Source: Chloroflexota bacterium
Lineage (GTDB): Bacteria > Chloroflexota > Anaerolineae > Aggregatilineales > Phototrophicaceae
DNA length: 64,000 nucleotides
Direction: 5' to 3'
Assembly (NCBI GenBank): GCA_009841405.1
Contig: VXLV01000124.1
Location: forward strand, 62,001-126,000
Shown here: piece by piece, positions 25,080 to 33,378 of the stretch
Layout: each line of letters begins with the position of its first letter
How positions within the stretch are numbered: position 1 is the stretch's first letter
Made by a program: the position numbers and the translations under genes
Notes under the pieces: model-generated
The model's input: only the letters and a program-made list of their open reading frames with translations
Told to the model about the DNA's origin: nothing
The model's database searches: none

Positions 25080-25922
25080 TTACCCTTTAATCGACCCCGC
25101 TGACATACCGGCGATGAAATAACGCTGAAACAGGAGGAAGAGGATCAGCACCGGAAGCGAGCCCAGGACGCTCAGCGCCAGCATCTGATTCCACTCGAAC
25201 GAATGCTGCCCCATCAACAGGTGGATGCCAATCGGGACGGTGCGCATATCATTCGTGCGCGTCAGCGTGAGCGCGAAGAGGAATTCGTTCCAGGCCAGCA
25301 TGAATGTATAAACGCCGACCGCCACAATACCCGGCAGAGAAATCGGCACCAGAATCCGCCACAGCGTCACAAAGCTGCCGCCGCCATCGATCATCACCGC
25401 CTCGTCCAGATCGCGCGGCAGCGTGTTGAAATAACCGGTCATCATGATGATGGCGTATGACAGCGTGAACACCATGTACGTCAGCACCAGCGCCGTATAG
25501 GTATTGTAAATCCGCAGCCAAACGATGAGACCGAAATAGGGGATCATCAGCGTAATTGGCGGCACCGACTGCACGCCGATGATGACCAGGCTCAAGGCCT
25601 TCTTGAACGGAAAGTCGTAGCGGCTTAAGCTGTAGCCCGCCAGAATGCTGGTGATAACAGTGCAAATTGTCACCATAATCGCGACCAGGTAGCTGTTGAA
25701 GAAGAAGCGCAATTGCCCGGGATCGCTAAGCACCGCCTCATAGGCCGCGAATGAAAATGAGTGGTCAATCAACGCGGGCGGGTAAGCGAAGATCTCGAGA
25801 TTGGATTTGAACGAGGACGCGACCATCCATAGCACCGGCAAGCCGGCGAAACAAGCGCCCAGGAGCAGCGCGATCCAGAGCAGGAATTTGCGGGTCAGGA
25901 TTTCCCTGCGGCTGCCGATCAT
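25080..25922 (-). CDS. Carbohydrate ABC transporter permease, MalG-like
   Basis: A 280-residue inner-membrane permease of the CUT1 sugar class. It has an N-terminal span (KFLLWIALLLGACFAGLPVL), LNTLPRDLDEAVMIDGGG as the EAA coupling loop that docks on the ATPase, and the C-terminal FLLFQRYFIAGMSAGSIKG that is very typical of MalG homologues. It works with the MalF-like protein encoded upstream and the binding protein at the head of the operon. No MalK-type ATPase lies in the cluster, a common situation where one ATPase serves many importers. Confidence 0.94.
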   Translation of the reverse strand: MIGSRREILTRKFLLWIALLLGACFAGLPVLWMVASSFKSNLEIFAYPPALIDHSFSFAAYEAVLSDPGQLRFFFNSYLVAIMVTICTVITSILAGYSLSRYDFPFKKALSLVIIGVQSVPPITLMIPYFGLIVWLRIYNTYTALVLTYMVFTLSYAIIMMTGYFNTLPRDLDEAVMIDGGGSFVTLWRILVPISLPGIVAVGVYTFMLAWNEFLFALTLTRTNDMRTVPIGIHLLMGQHSFEWNQMLALSVLGSLPVLILFLLFQRYFIAGMSAGSIKG

Positions 25923-26008
25923 GAAGTTATTATCATCCTAAATTGCGTTAGCCAAACTTTTTCGGTCATTTCGCGCTCTCGTCAACCCAACTCGCTGCCG
26001 CCAAGCGT

Positions 26009-26941
26009 CTATTCGTCGACCATCCGCTGGCTGCGCACGTAGAAAACGGCGACAAAGGTGCACATCACCAGGATCACCATGGCAATCGTCGACGCGATGG
26101 AATACTCGTGCGAGCTAAAGGCCGCCTTATACGTATAGGTGCTCAGCACTTCAGTGGAGCGCATCGGGCCGCCGCCGGTGGTCATCCAAATCAAGGTAAA
26201 TTGATGAATCGTCCAGATAAAGTCCAAGAGCGCCAGGCTAATGATTATCGGCTTCAGTTGCGGCAGCGTAATGTTGAGGAAAAGCTGCCAGGCGTTGCCG
26301 CCGTCCACGCGCCCGGCTTCGTACAGGTCATCGGGGATGCCTTGCAAACCAGCCAGGAAACTCACCAGGTAAAAGGGATAGCCGGACCAGATGTTGATGA
26401 ACGTCACCGCGTTTAACGCCAGCCGCCGGTCCGACAAGAATTCCTGAAGCTCCTCGACCAACCCCAACTCCAGCAGCACAAAGTTGATCACGCCGTGCGG
26501 ATTCATCAGCAGCCGCCACAAAATCGCAATGATGGACGCCGTGAACACCCAGGGCAAAATATAAATGACGCGGAAGACCGCCTTGACGTTGGCGCCGAGC
26601 AAGCGCGAATTTAACAGCAGCGCGAATGACAAGCCAATAACAAAATGCGCTGCGACGCTGACCAGCGAAAAGTACATCGTGTTGCTCAACGCGCCGCGGA
26701 ACTTGCGATGCGTCAGCACTTCTTCGTAATTTTCCAGGCCGACAAATACCGGCGGATTGGGGTTGACTATGACGTTGTCAACCAAGGAGTAGAGGAAGAC
26801 GGTCGCGATTGGCACAACCGTCAAGGCCGCCAGCAGAATCAATGTCGGCGACAAATACGCGTAGGGCAGCAGCCTGCGCTTCCGCTGTTCCCACGCGATG
26901 TTCGTTGGGTCCGCGACTTGGCTCTGTGAGGCTGAATCCAT
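26009..26941 (-). CDS. Carbohydrate ABC transporter permease, MalF-like
   Basis: About 310 residues, six spans. Start ATG at 26939-26941 (MDSASQSQVADPTN), with GGAG at good spacing; an in-frame start 11 codons earlier overlaps the intercistronic hairpin. Typical features: LLPYAYLSPTLILLAALTVVPI as first span, ENYEEVLTHRKFRGALSNTMYF, and the coupling loop LQGIPDDLYEAGRVDGGNAWQLF. It pairs with the MalG-like subunit whose gene follows after 86 bases. A stable hairpin separates it from the binding-protein gene, fitting lower expression than that gene. Confidence 0.93.
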   Translation of the reverse strand: MDSASQSQVADPTNIAWEQRKRRLLPYAYLSPTLILLAALTVVPIATVFLYSLVDNVIVNPNPPVFVGLENYEEVLTHRKFRGALSNTMYFSLVSVAAHFVIGLSFALLLNSRLLGANVKAVFRVIYILPWVFTASIIAILWRLLMNPHGVINFVLLELGLVEELQEFLSDRRLALNAVTFINIWSGYPFYLVSFLAGLQGIPDDLYEAGRVDGGNAWQLFLNITLPQLKPIIISLALLDFIWTIHQFTLIWMTTGGGPMRSTEVLSTYTYKAAFSSHEYSIASTIAMVILVMCTFVAVFYVRSQRMVDE

Positions 26942-26959
26942 GCCGGCTCCGGCTAAAGT

Positions 26960-26990
26960 GAGGCGGCCAGCCAACTTCTCCGGCCGCCTC
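26960..26990 (-). promoter_or_regulatory. Intercistronic hairpin between binding-protein and permease genes
   Basis: GAGGCGGCC and GGCCGCCTC (26960-26968 and 26982-26990) form a perfect nine-pair stem with a 13-base loop. No T run follows on either strand. It resembles mRNA-stabilising hairpins found after binding-protein genes in sugar operons, and could set unequal expression of the two genes. Confidence 0.6.
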
Positions 26991-27026
26991 TACGCTACTT
27001 GTTGCGTATTGCTGTGTTGGAAAGAC

Positions 27027-28268
27027 CTACGAGAATATGTCTTCCCACTCTTCTTGGGCGATTTCCAGGAACTCTTCCAGCTCCATTTCGCCTTCCAGAT
27101 AGAATTGGAAGGGCTCGTCGAACTGGCGCATCAACTCTTCCGCAGCCGGCAGGCCGGTGAATTCGTTGGCCAGGAATCCTTCCTGGAAGATCTCGAAAGC
27201 GGTAATGAAGAGCGGATCCGTCTGGATGAAGTCCGGCGTCGCGTTTACGTTGCCCGGGAAGGCATTCGCGATCGACGTCAACTTCGTATTGCCCTCGACG
27301 CTGGTCAAGTAGTCGATCAGCTTCCAGGCCTCGGCCTTGTGCTCGGTATTTGAGCTGATGCCGATGCCCCAGGAGGCGTAGGGCAAGCCGCGCGGGCCGT
27401 CATAGCCCTCAGCGGCAGGCAGCGCCGTGATGTCGAAGTTCAGGTCCGGATTGCGCTCGCGAATCAGCGTGAAGTGCGCCAGCGTATTGATGATCATCGC
27501 CACGCGCTCGTTCACGAATTCTTCCACTTTCTCGTTCTCTTTCATGGCGAAGGCGCCCGGCGCGACCACGCCGGCGTCGTGCAAGCTCTTGATATACGCC
27601 ATCGTGCTGGCCAGCAATTCATTGTCGACCAGGTTCGGCTGGCCCATGTCATCAAGCATGCTGCCGCCGCTGGCCCAGACCCAGGACATGGTGTCGTTCT
27701 GGATGCCGTTGGGCTGTTCAAGCGATAGCGGCTGCGCCCAGCCGTAGACATTGTTGTCGGGGTCGGTCAAGGCTACGGCCGCCGCGGAGAATTCCGCCCG
27801 CGTTGACGGCGGATCAATGCCTGCCGCCGCCAGCATGTCCAGATTGACAAATACCGGATAGATGAAGTTGGCGATTGGGATCATGTAAGTCTCCCCGGCC
27901 AACTGAATCTGCGCCGCCAGTTCGCTGTCATCGTACATGGCGTCTTCCATAGCCTGCGACAGGCTGTGCAGCGCGCCTTGCTTCCACAAGACATTGACCC
28001 AGGCGCCGTCCAGACCAACGACATCCGCCATCGTGCCGGTTGCCGCGCTGGCGATAATCTGGTCCTTCGTGGTCAGATAGGGTCCGCTGATCGTCTCTAC
28101 CCGGATGCCCGGATTGGCCGCTTCAAAGTCGTCCAATATGGCGCGGAACGAGCCCTCGGGCAATTCCGGCTCCCACCATTGCTGGAATTCCAGCACGACA
28201 TCCTGCGCCATGCTGACGCCTGGGACCAACAGCAGCGCGATTATCAACAATCCAACAAGCTTCTTCAT
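27027..28268 (-). CDS. Carbohydrate ABC transporter substrate-binding protein, family 1
   Basis: An exported sugar-binding protein of about 413 residues from the ATG at 28266-28268, with GGAGATCGG as ribosome-binding site. The signal peptide MKKLVGLLIIALLLVPGVSMAQ shows no lipobox Cys. Family features: VLEFQQWWEPE, FEAANPGIRVETISGPYLTTKDQIIASAATGTMADVVGLD, YASWGIGISSNTEHKAEAWKLIDYL. It heads the operon with the MalF- and MalG-like permeases, aldolase and ADP-dependent kinase. The ligand is presumably a sugar or sugar derivative that ends as a ketose phosphate. An acidic C-terminal tail (EGEMELEEFLEIAQEEWEDIF) is notable. Confidence 0.93.
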   Translation of the reverse strand: MKKLVGLLIIALLLVPGVSMAQDVVLEFQQWWEPELPEGSFRAILDDFEAANPGIRVETISGPYLTTKDQIIASAATGTMADVVGLDGAWVNVLWKQGALHSLSQAMEDAMYDDSELAAQIQLAGETYMIPIANFIYPVFVNLDMLAAAGIDPPSTRAEFSAAAVALTDPDNNVYGWAQPLSLEQPNGIQNDTMSWVWASGGSMLDDMGQPNLVDNELLASTMAYIKSLHDAGVVAPGAFAMKENEKVEEFVNERVAMIINTLAHFTLIRERNPDLNFDITALPAAEGYDGPRGLPYASWGIGISSNTEHKAEAWKLIDYLTSVEGNTKLTSIANAFPGNVNATPDFIQTDPLFITAFEIFQEGFLANEFTGLPAAEELMRQFDEPFQFYLEGEMELEEFLEIAQEEWEDIFS

Positions 28269-28725
28269 TTTCCGATCTCCTTTGTCCTGTGATGGTTCAT
28301 CACCAATTTCAAACGCGGCGGCATTTCCGAGCACAGCGCAGATACGCCCCGCTTGCCAAACTCGAATTAGCTCATATCCCCCCTCTCGCCTGCTGCATTT
28401 GGTTCAACCGGCTTGCGGAATCCCCGAGCAAAATCAACGCTATCGGTGATCGCAAGCCGCCTGGAAGCGCAAAGCGCCCTCGCGCCTGGGTGAGTTGCAA
28501 TGAGTCTTCGACCTGGTCAATTACGCCGGAAAATAGTATGGGCACAAACAACGAATCCAAACAAGAAAACTCTCATACGAATTTGAGCACATCCCGGCGG
28601 AGTTGTCAAATTCTGCTGCGCCGCGTTTCCGATTGATTGAGCAGACCACAGATCTTCAATCCGCATGGCGCTGATGATGCGCGATTTGACGGCGAACATT
28701 AGAATACGGTTGATGAGGTCTGCCT
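28269..28725. other. Divergent intergenic region (457 bases)
   Basis: Lies between the sugar-operon start and dgt and must hold both promoters. I cannot single out convincing -35/-10 pairs. A TAGAAT at 28700-28705 could be the -10 of dgt. Parts are less GC-rich than the flanks. No gene, RNA or repeat is recognisable. Confidence 0.4.
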
Positions 28726-29877
28726 ATGAATAAACGTCGACTGAAGCTGGAAGATAACGAACGACGCGTGCTGGCGCCCTATGCGCTCTTCAGTGACGCT
28801 TCGCGCGGCCGCGCTCACAAGGAAGCCGAACCGCGCTATCGCACCGCCTTCCAGCGAGACCGCGACCGCATCGTGCATTCGGCCGCCTTCCGCCTGCTCG
28901 AGTACAAGACCCAGGTATTCGTCAATGACGCCGGCGACTACTACCGCACGCGCCTGACGCATACGTTGGAAGTTGCGCAGATCGGTCGGACCTTGGCGCG
29001 CGCCCTGGGCGCAAACGAAGATCTGGTGGAAACCATCTGCCTGGCGCATGACCTCGGGCATCCGCCCTTTGGGCACGCGGGCGAAGACGCGCTGAATCAA
29101 CTGATGAGCGACCACGGCGGCTTCAATCACAATCATCAGAGTTATCGCGTGGTCACCAAGCTGGAGCGGCGCTATCGCAACTGGCCGGGCCTGAACTTGA
29201 CCATCGAATCGCTGGAGGGCATCGCCAAGCATGAGACCAGCGCCGCCCGCCGCGCATTCAGCGAGATCTCGCAGGAGACCGGCCCCGGCGTGGAAGCGCA
29301 AATCGCCAATATCTCCGACGAGCTCGCCTACAACGCGCATGACCTGGATGATGGCCTGCAAGCCGGGCTGATCCGCATGGAGCAAATCGCCGAGCTCGAC
29401 TTGTGGCGACAAGTCGTCGACCGCGCCAATTGGCAGGGCGCGACGCTTGACGATGTCTCCCGCCATCATATCATTCGCGAGTTGGTCGGCATGCTCGTGG
29501 ATGATGTGCTCGGCGAGTCCCAACGGCGCCTGTCCCGGCTAAAGCCCGATTCGTCGCTGGCGGTCCAATTGCACGGCGAGCCCGTCGTATGCCATAGCGC
29601 CGCGCAGCTGAAACAAGTCTCCCAGCTCAAAGACTTCCTCTTCCACAAAATGTATCGCCACTTCAGAATTGTGCGCATGCAGACGCGCGCCGAGCATTTT
29701 CTGGAGGCGCTGTTCTCCAGCTATGTCAAGCAGCCATTGCAACTGCCGGACGACTACCGCGCCAAGCTGGACGATGAATCGCTGCACCGTGTTGTCGCCG
29801 ACTATATCGCCAATCTAACTGACCGCAGCGCCTTGCATGAATTCCAGCAGCTATTTGACCCAATAACGAGACCGTAA
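28726..29877 (+). CDS. dgt: dGTP triphosphohydrolase (dGTPase, HD superfamily)
   Basis: A 383-residue HD-domain phosphohydrolase that removes triphosphate from dGTP or other dNTPs. The HD metal motifs are RLTHTLEVAQIGRTLAR (His), CLAHDLGHPPFGHAGEDAL (His-Asp and following His) and SDELAYNAHDLDDG (distal Asp). The N-terminus RYRTAFQRDRDRIVHSAAFRLLEYKTQVF is the standard Dgt opening. The length (383) fits the type 2 Dgt proteins of many bacteria rather than the longer E. coli enzyme (about 505). The protein kinase gene follows after 13 bases. It may limit dNTP pools or act in defence against phage; neither is shown here. Confidence 0.93.
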   Translation: MNKRRLKLEDNERRVLAPYALFSDASRGRAHKEAEPRYRTAFQRDRDRIVHSAAFRLLEYKTQVFVNDAGDYYRTRLTHTLEVAQIGRTLARALGANEDLVETICLAHDLGHPPFGHAGEDALNQLMSDHGGFNHNHQSYRVVTKLERRYRNWPGLNLTIESLEGIAKHETSAARRAFSEISQETGPGVEAQIANISDELAYNAHDLDDGLQAGLIRMEQIAELDLWRQVVDRANWQGATLDDVSRHHIIRELVGMLVDDVLGESQRRLSRLKPDSSLAVQLHGEPVVCHSAAQLKQVSQLKDFLFHKMYRHFRIVRMQTRAEHFLEALFSSYVKQPLQLPDDYRAKLDDESLHRVVADYIANLTDRSALHEFQQLFDPITRP

Positions 29878-29890
29878 CCGGGGACAGCCT

Positions 29891-31135
29891 ATGCCAGGAG
29901 AAACCCTTCTCAATCAGCGCTACGAACTTGTCGCTCAGCAGGGCTCGGGCGGCATGTCCGTCATCTACCGCGCGCTGGATCGCATGCTGGGCCGGATGGT
30001 CGCGGTCAAGATATTGCGACCCAATCTGACCAAGGACCCGGCCTTTCTGGACAAGTTCCAGCAGGAAGCGCGCAGCGTCGCCATGATGTCGCATCCAAAT
30101 ATCGTCACTGTGCACGACGTCGGCAACGACGGCGCCACCTACTACATCGTCATGGAGATGATCGATGGCGACGATCTCAAGAAACTGATCAAAACCCGCG
30201 GCGCCTTGCCCTTTGACCGAGCGCTTCAATTGGGCATACAGATTTGCGCCGGCCTCGGATTCGCGCATCGCTCGCAGCTGGTCCATGCCGATGTCAAACC
30301 GCAGAATATCCTGATTAATCGCGAGGGCATCGTCAAGATAACCGACTTCGGCATCGCGCAAGCCTATACCGATACTCGGGAGCAAACGCGCAGCGAAGTC
30401 GTCTGGGGCAGCCCGCACTACTTCGCGCCGGAGCAAGCGCGCGGGGAAAAGCCCTCTCCCGCTTCCGATGTATACTCCATCGGCGTCGTCCTCTTCGAGA
30501 TGTTCACCGGGCGCTTGCCCTTTGTCGGGCCCACTCAGCGCGACCTGGCCCTGGCGCATATCCAGGCGGAAGTTCCGCGCGCCATCGAATTCAATCCGGA
30601 CCTGCCCATCGAGCTGAGCAATGTCATCCACAAAGTCATGAGTAAACGGCCCAACGACCGTTACAAACACGCCGATCAGTTGGGGCACATTCTGCAGCAG
30701 GTTCGCGAGCGCCGACGCGGTTCCACGGGGCAAACGGCTGCCGGCCGCATGGCGCCGCCCACCGTCACCGGCCTTCAGCCCGGCGCGCTGCAGCCGCCCC
30801 AGTACAGCCAGCCGGCCGCCCCAGTGCCGCATGCGCCGCGCCGCGCCGCCATCTCAACCCCGCAGCAGCCACCCGCGCCCAGCAGCGGAAGCCAGCGGGC
30901 AGCGGCTTTGGTCAATGACGCGCCAGCAACGCCCAGTCCGCCCAGCCCGCTCTTCAATCCGGACGGCACCATCAATGTCGAGGCCACCGGCGGCTACTCC
31001 GGCCCCTTCTTGCCGCAACGGCAGGCCAAAGGCGAAGGCGCGGATATCTTGACCATATTGCTGGTGATTCTGGCGTTCCTGGCCGTGGCTGGATTGGCGC
31101 CCCTTTACCTGCTGGGCGTTTTTCCGCTGCTTTAG
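29891..31135 (+). CDS. Membrane-anchored Ser/Thr protein kinase (PknB-like)
   Basis: A 414-residue Hanks-type kinase. Residues about 10-270 form the kinase domain: GSGGMSVIYRALDRMLGRMV (glycine loop), VAVKILRP (ATP Lys), LVHADVKPQNIL (catalytic loop, HAD in place of HRD), ITDFGIAQ (DFG) and YFAPEQARGE (activation segment end). A Pro/Ala-rich linker of about 100 residues leads to one membrane span near the C-terminus (ILTILLVILAFLAVAGLAPL) with only a few residues outside. No PASTA or other sensor domain is present, so signal input is unknown. It follows dgt closely and is convergent with mutL (three bases apart). Confidence 0.92.
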   Translation: MPGETLLNQRYELVAQQGSGGMSVIYRALDRMLGRMVAVKILRPNLTKDPAFLDKFQQEARSVAMMSHPNIVTVHDVGNDGATYYIVMEMIDGDDLKKLIKTRGALPFDRALQLGIQICAGLGFAHRSQLVHADVKPQNILINREGIVKITDFGIAQAYTDTREQTRSEVVWGSPHYFAPEQARGEKPSPASDVYSIGVVLFEMFTGRLPFVGPTQRDLALAHIQAEVPRAIEFNPDLPIELSNVIHKVMSKRPNDRYKHADQLGHILQQVRERRRGSTGQTAAGRMAPPTVTGLQPGALQPPQYSQPAAPVPHAPRRAAISTPQQPPAPSSGSQRAAALVNDAPATPSPPSPLFNPDGTINVEATGGYSGPFLPQRQAKGEGADILTILLVILAFLAVAGLAPLYLLGVFPLL

Positions 31136-31138
31136 CCG

Positions 31139-32872
31139 TCAGCGGATTCTGAATTCGTCAGCCAGCCGCTCGCTGCTCAAGTGAATCAGCACTCTGCGCC
31201 CGCTCGGGGAAGTCAAGGGATCGGGACAGCGCTCGAGTTGCGTAATCAGCGACCGCATTTCATCACTTGTCATAACCTGTCCCGAACGCAGGGCGACCGC
31301 GCCAGCAAGCGCCTTGATTACTTCGTCCAGTTGCCGCTCGCCGCCGCGCAATCCGTCCAGCATACGCCTCATAAGGTCGTCCAGATTAACGCCGGCGGCG
31401 ATATCGGGCAGCGCCCGGCAAGCGAAAACATTGGGGCCGAAGAGCTCAATCTCGAATCCCAGCGCCGACAATTTATCCCCGACTGATTCCAGCAGCCGCG
31501 CGTCTTCGGGCGAAAGCAAGACCGTCTGTGTATCCGCTTGCGCCTGGCTGGATATCTGATCCTGCGCATGCTCCTCACAAAACTGCTGGTAAAGCACGCG
31601 TTCATGGGCGGCGTTCTGATCAACCAGATAAAGCCCGGCCGGTCCCTCGGCGACGATATAGGTCGCGCCGACCTGCCCAACCACACGCAGGATCGGCAAG
31701 GTGCGCGGTCGCGGGGAAGGTTCCGCGGTTTCCGGGATGTATTGCAGGCCAAGTTCGTCAACCAGGTCGCTGCCGCCTTCGCGCTGCCAGGGCGCCGGCA
31801 GCCGCTGGTACTGCAGATATTGATCTGTGAAGCCGCTTGCCGACCAGAGGTCTTCAACAGCTTCTCCGTCCGCCCGCTCCACAATCGCCTCTCGCACAGC
31901 GCGCTGCACGGCTAGAAACACTTGCTGCGAATCGCGAAAGCGAATCTCGGCTTTGGTGGGATGTACGTTGACATCCACGAATCCGGGCGGCGTCGTAATC
32001 ATTAGCGCGGCCAGCGGGAAACTGCCCGCTTTCAGCAGCCCGTCGTAGGCCTGGATTACCGCGTGCGTCAGCGAACTGTCCTGTATGGCGCGGCCATTGA
32101 CAAACAGAATGATGCGGTCGCGCCTGGCTCGGCTGAGCGTAAGGTTGGAGGCGAATCCGCTAACATCAATCGCGGCGCTTCCATTTCGAGCCGGCTCATG
32201 CCCGTTTACGGCCACCATGCTCTTGAATTCCCGCAAGCCGAAGGCTTTTGTGACAACATCCGCCAGCGCGCCGCTGCCCGACGATTGAAATCGTTCGCGG
32301 CCATCCTGTATCAAGACGAAGGCAACGCCGGGGTAAGCCATCGCGTAGCGCGCCACCACCCAATGTATATGCCGCTTTTCCGTGGCGTCGTTCTTCAAGA
32401 ATTTCAGGCGGGCGGGCGTATTGAAAAAGAGATTCTCGATCGTTACGACGGTGCCCGCCGGCGCGCCGATTGGCTGACAGCGGTTGATGCCGGCGCCAGA
32501 GGTGAATCGGACGCCCATCGATTCATCGCGATGACGAGTGACTATCGTGGCCTTGCTTACCGCCGCCAGGCTCGCAAGCGCCTCGCCGCGGAAACCCAAT
32601 GTTTGCAGCGCGTCCAGCTCCTCAGCCGCGCGAAGTTTGCTGGTGGCGTGCCGTTTGAAGGCCAACTCAATCTCTTCGCGGCGAATGCCAGAACCGTTAT
32701 CGCTGATGCGCAGCAAGCGCCGGCCGCCGCCGCTGGTCTCAATGTGGACCGAGCTCGCGCCTGCGTCGATCGCGTTCTCGATGAGTTCCTTCACAGCGGA
32801 TGCAGGCCGCTCGACCGCTTCCCCGGCCGCGATCCTGGCGACAACAGCATCCGCCAGCACCTGTATCGACAT
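31139..32872 (-). CDS. mutL: DNA mismatch repair protein MutL
   Basis: A 577-residue MutL. The N-terminal GHKL ATPase motifs are intact: IAAGEAVERPASAVKELIENAIDAG, ISDNGSGI, TLGFRGEALASLAAVS. The N-terminal second domain includes FVNGRAIQDSSL and DVNVHPTKAEIRF. The C-terminal dimerisation domain starts near residue 390. Its site corresponding to the endonuclease motif DQHA-x2-E-x4-E reads DQNAAHERVLYQ (about residue 418), and the usual CPHGRP near the end is CPDPLTSPSGRRV. The nicking activity may therefore be lost, as in E. coli-type MutL. No mutS lies in the window. A TATACT -10 box lies at 32902-32907 on this strand. Confidence 0.94.
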   Translation of the reverse strand: MSIQVLADAVVARIAAGEAVERPASAVKELIENAIDAGASSVHIETSGGGRRLLRISDNGSGIRREEIELAFKRHATSKLRAAEELDALQTLGFRGEALASLAAVSKATIVTRHRDESMGVRFTSGAGINRCQPIGAPAGTVVTIENLFFNTPARLKFLKNDATEKRHIHWVVARYAMAYPGVAFVLIQDGRERFQSSGSGALADVVTKAFGLREFKSMVAVNGHEPARNGSAAIDVSGFASNLTLSRARRDRIILFVNGRAIQDSSLTHAVIQAYDGLLKAGSFPLAALMITTPPGFVDVNVHPTKAEIRFRDSQQVFLAVQRAVREAIVERADGEAVEDLWSASGFTDQYLQYQRLPAPWQREGGSDLVDELGLQYIPETAEPSPRPRTLPILRVVGQVGATYIVAEGPAGLYLVDQNAAHERVLYQQFCEEHAQDQISSQAQADTQTVLLSPEDARLLESVGDKLSALGFEIELFGPNVFACRALPDIAAGVNLDDLMRRMLDGLRGGERQLDEVIKALAGAVALRSGQVMTSDEMRSLITQLERCPDPLTSPSGRRVLIHLSSERLADEFRIR

Positions 32873-32946
32873 TTCAAAGCCTTATGCTCGTGATCATATC
32901 GAGTATAGCAGAAACCGCCCCGGCTGTTGGCGAGGAGATTCAATCC

Positions 32947-32975
32947 TTGAAACCATCGGACCGCGCTGCTATACT
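32947..32975 (+). promoter_or_regulatory. Promoter of tRNA-Thr (and possibly valS)
   Basis: TTGAAA (32947-32952) and TATACT (32970-32975) are 17 bases apart. Position 32991, the first base of the tRNA, lies 16 bases after the -10 box. No comparably good promoter is seen between the tRNA and the T-box. Confidence 0.75.
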
Positions 32976-32990
32976 GCCCCGGCGAAATGC

Positions 32991-33063
32991 GCCACCCTAG
33001 CTCAATTGGCAGAGCGATCGCTTCGTAAGCGATAGGTTATGGGTTCAAGTCCCATGGGTGGCT
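32991..33063 (+). tRNA. tRNA-Thr (anticodon CGU)
   Basis: A complete cloverleaf of 73 bases. Acceptor stem GCCACCC/GGGTGGC, D arm GCTC...GAGC, anticodon stem ATCGC/GCGAT with loop TTCGTAA (anticodon CGT, reads ACG), T arm ATGGG-TTCAAGT-CCCAT, discriminator T. CCA is not encoded. It lies immediately upstream of the valS T-box leader and may be processed from the same transcript. Confidence 0.95.
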
Positions 33064-33111
33064 CAGGTTTCGCAATCTGAAGGTAGAATACCGCAAACTG
33101 AATACGATAAA

Positions 33112-33355
33112 GCGTCGATCGGGAAGAGTAGGCGCTCTCTTGCGCGACAGAGACTGTGGGCCATAGGCTGAAAGCCCACTCGCGCGCGACCGCCGAACGT
33201 CACCCGGGAGCTGCTCGAAAGAACGCGTCAGCTAGTAGAATCGAGCCGGTTTACGCCCGTTATCGCGTCTCGAGCGCAGTGGACTGGCGTCCGCTGAAAC
33301 AAGGTGGCACCGCGGAAGTTAACCTTTCGTCCTTGTGCAGGATGAAAGGTTTTTT
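33112..33355 (+). promoter_or_regulatory. T-box riboswitch (valine, specifier GUC) with terminator
   Basis: A tRNA-sensing leader. TCGGG (33119-33123) pairs with CCCGG (33203-33207) and GGCG (33131-33134) with CGCC (33191-33194). They enclose an internal loop AAGAGTA / GAACGTCA, the T-box specifier loop; its codon GTC at 33199-33201 reads valine, as expected before valS. The T-box sequence AAGGTGGCACCGCGG spans 33301-33315, with the TGG bulge that meets the uncharged tRNA 3' end. A strong terminator follows: AACCTTTCGTCCT (33321-33333) with AGGATGAAAGGTT (33339-33351), then T residues to 33355. Uncharged tRNA-Val would favour the antiterminator and raise valS expression. Confidence 0.93.
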
Positions 33356-33378
33356 GTTGTAGGAGAGGAGTTTCCCCG

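Noticed and set aside
26960..26990. Hairpin as a rho-independent terminator of the sugar binding-protein gene
   Set aside because: No T run follows on either strand and the downstream genes clearly belong to the same operon.
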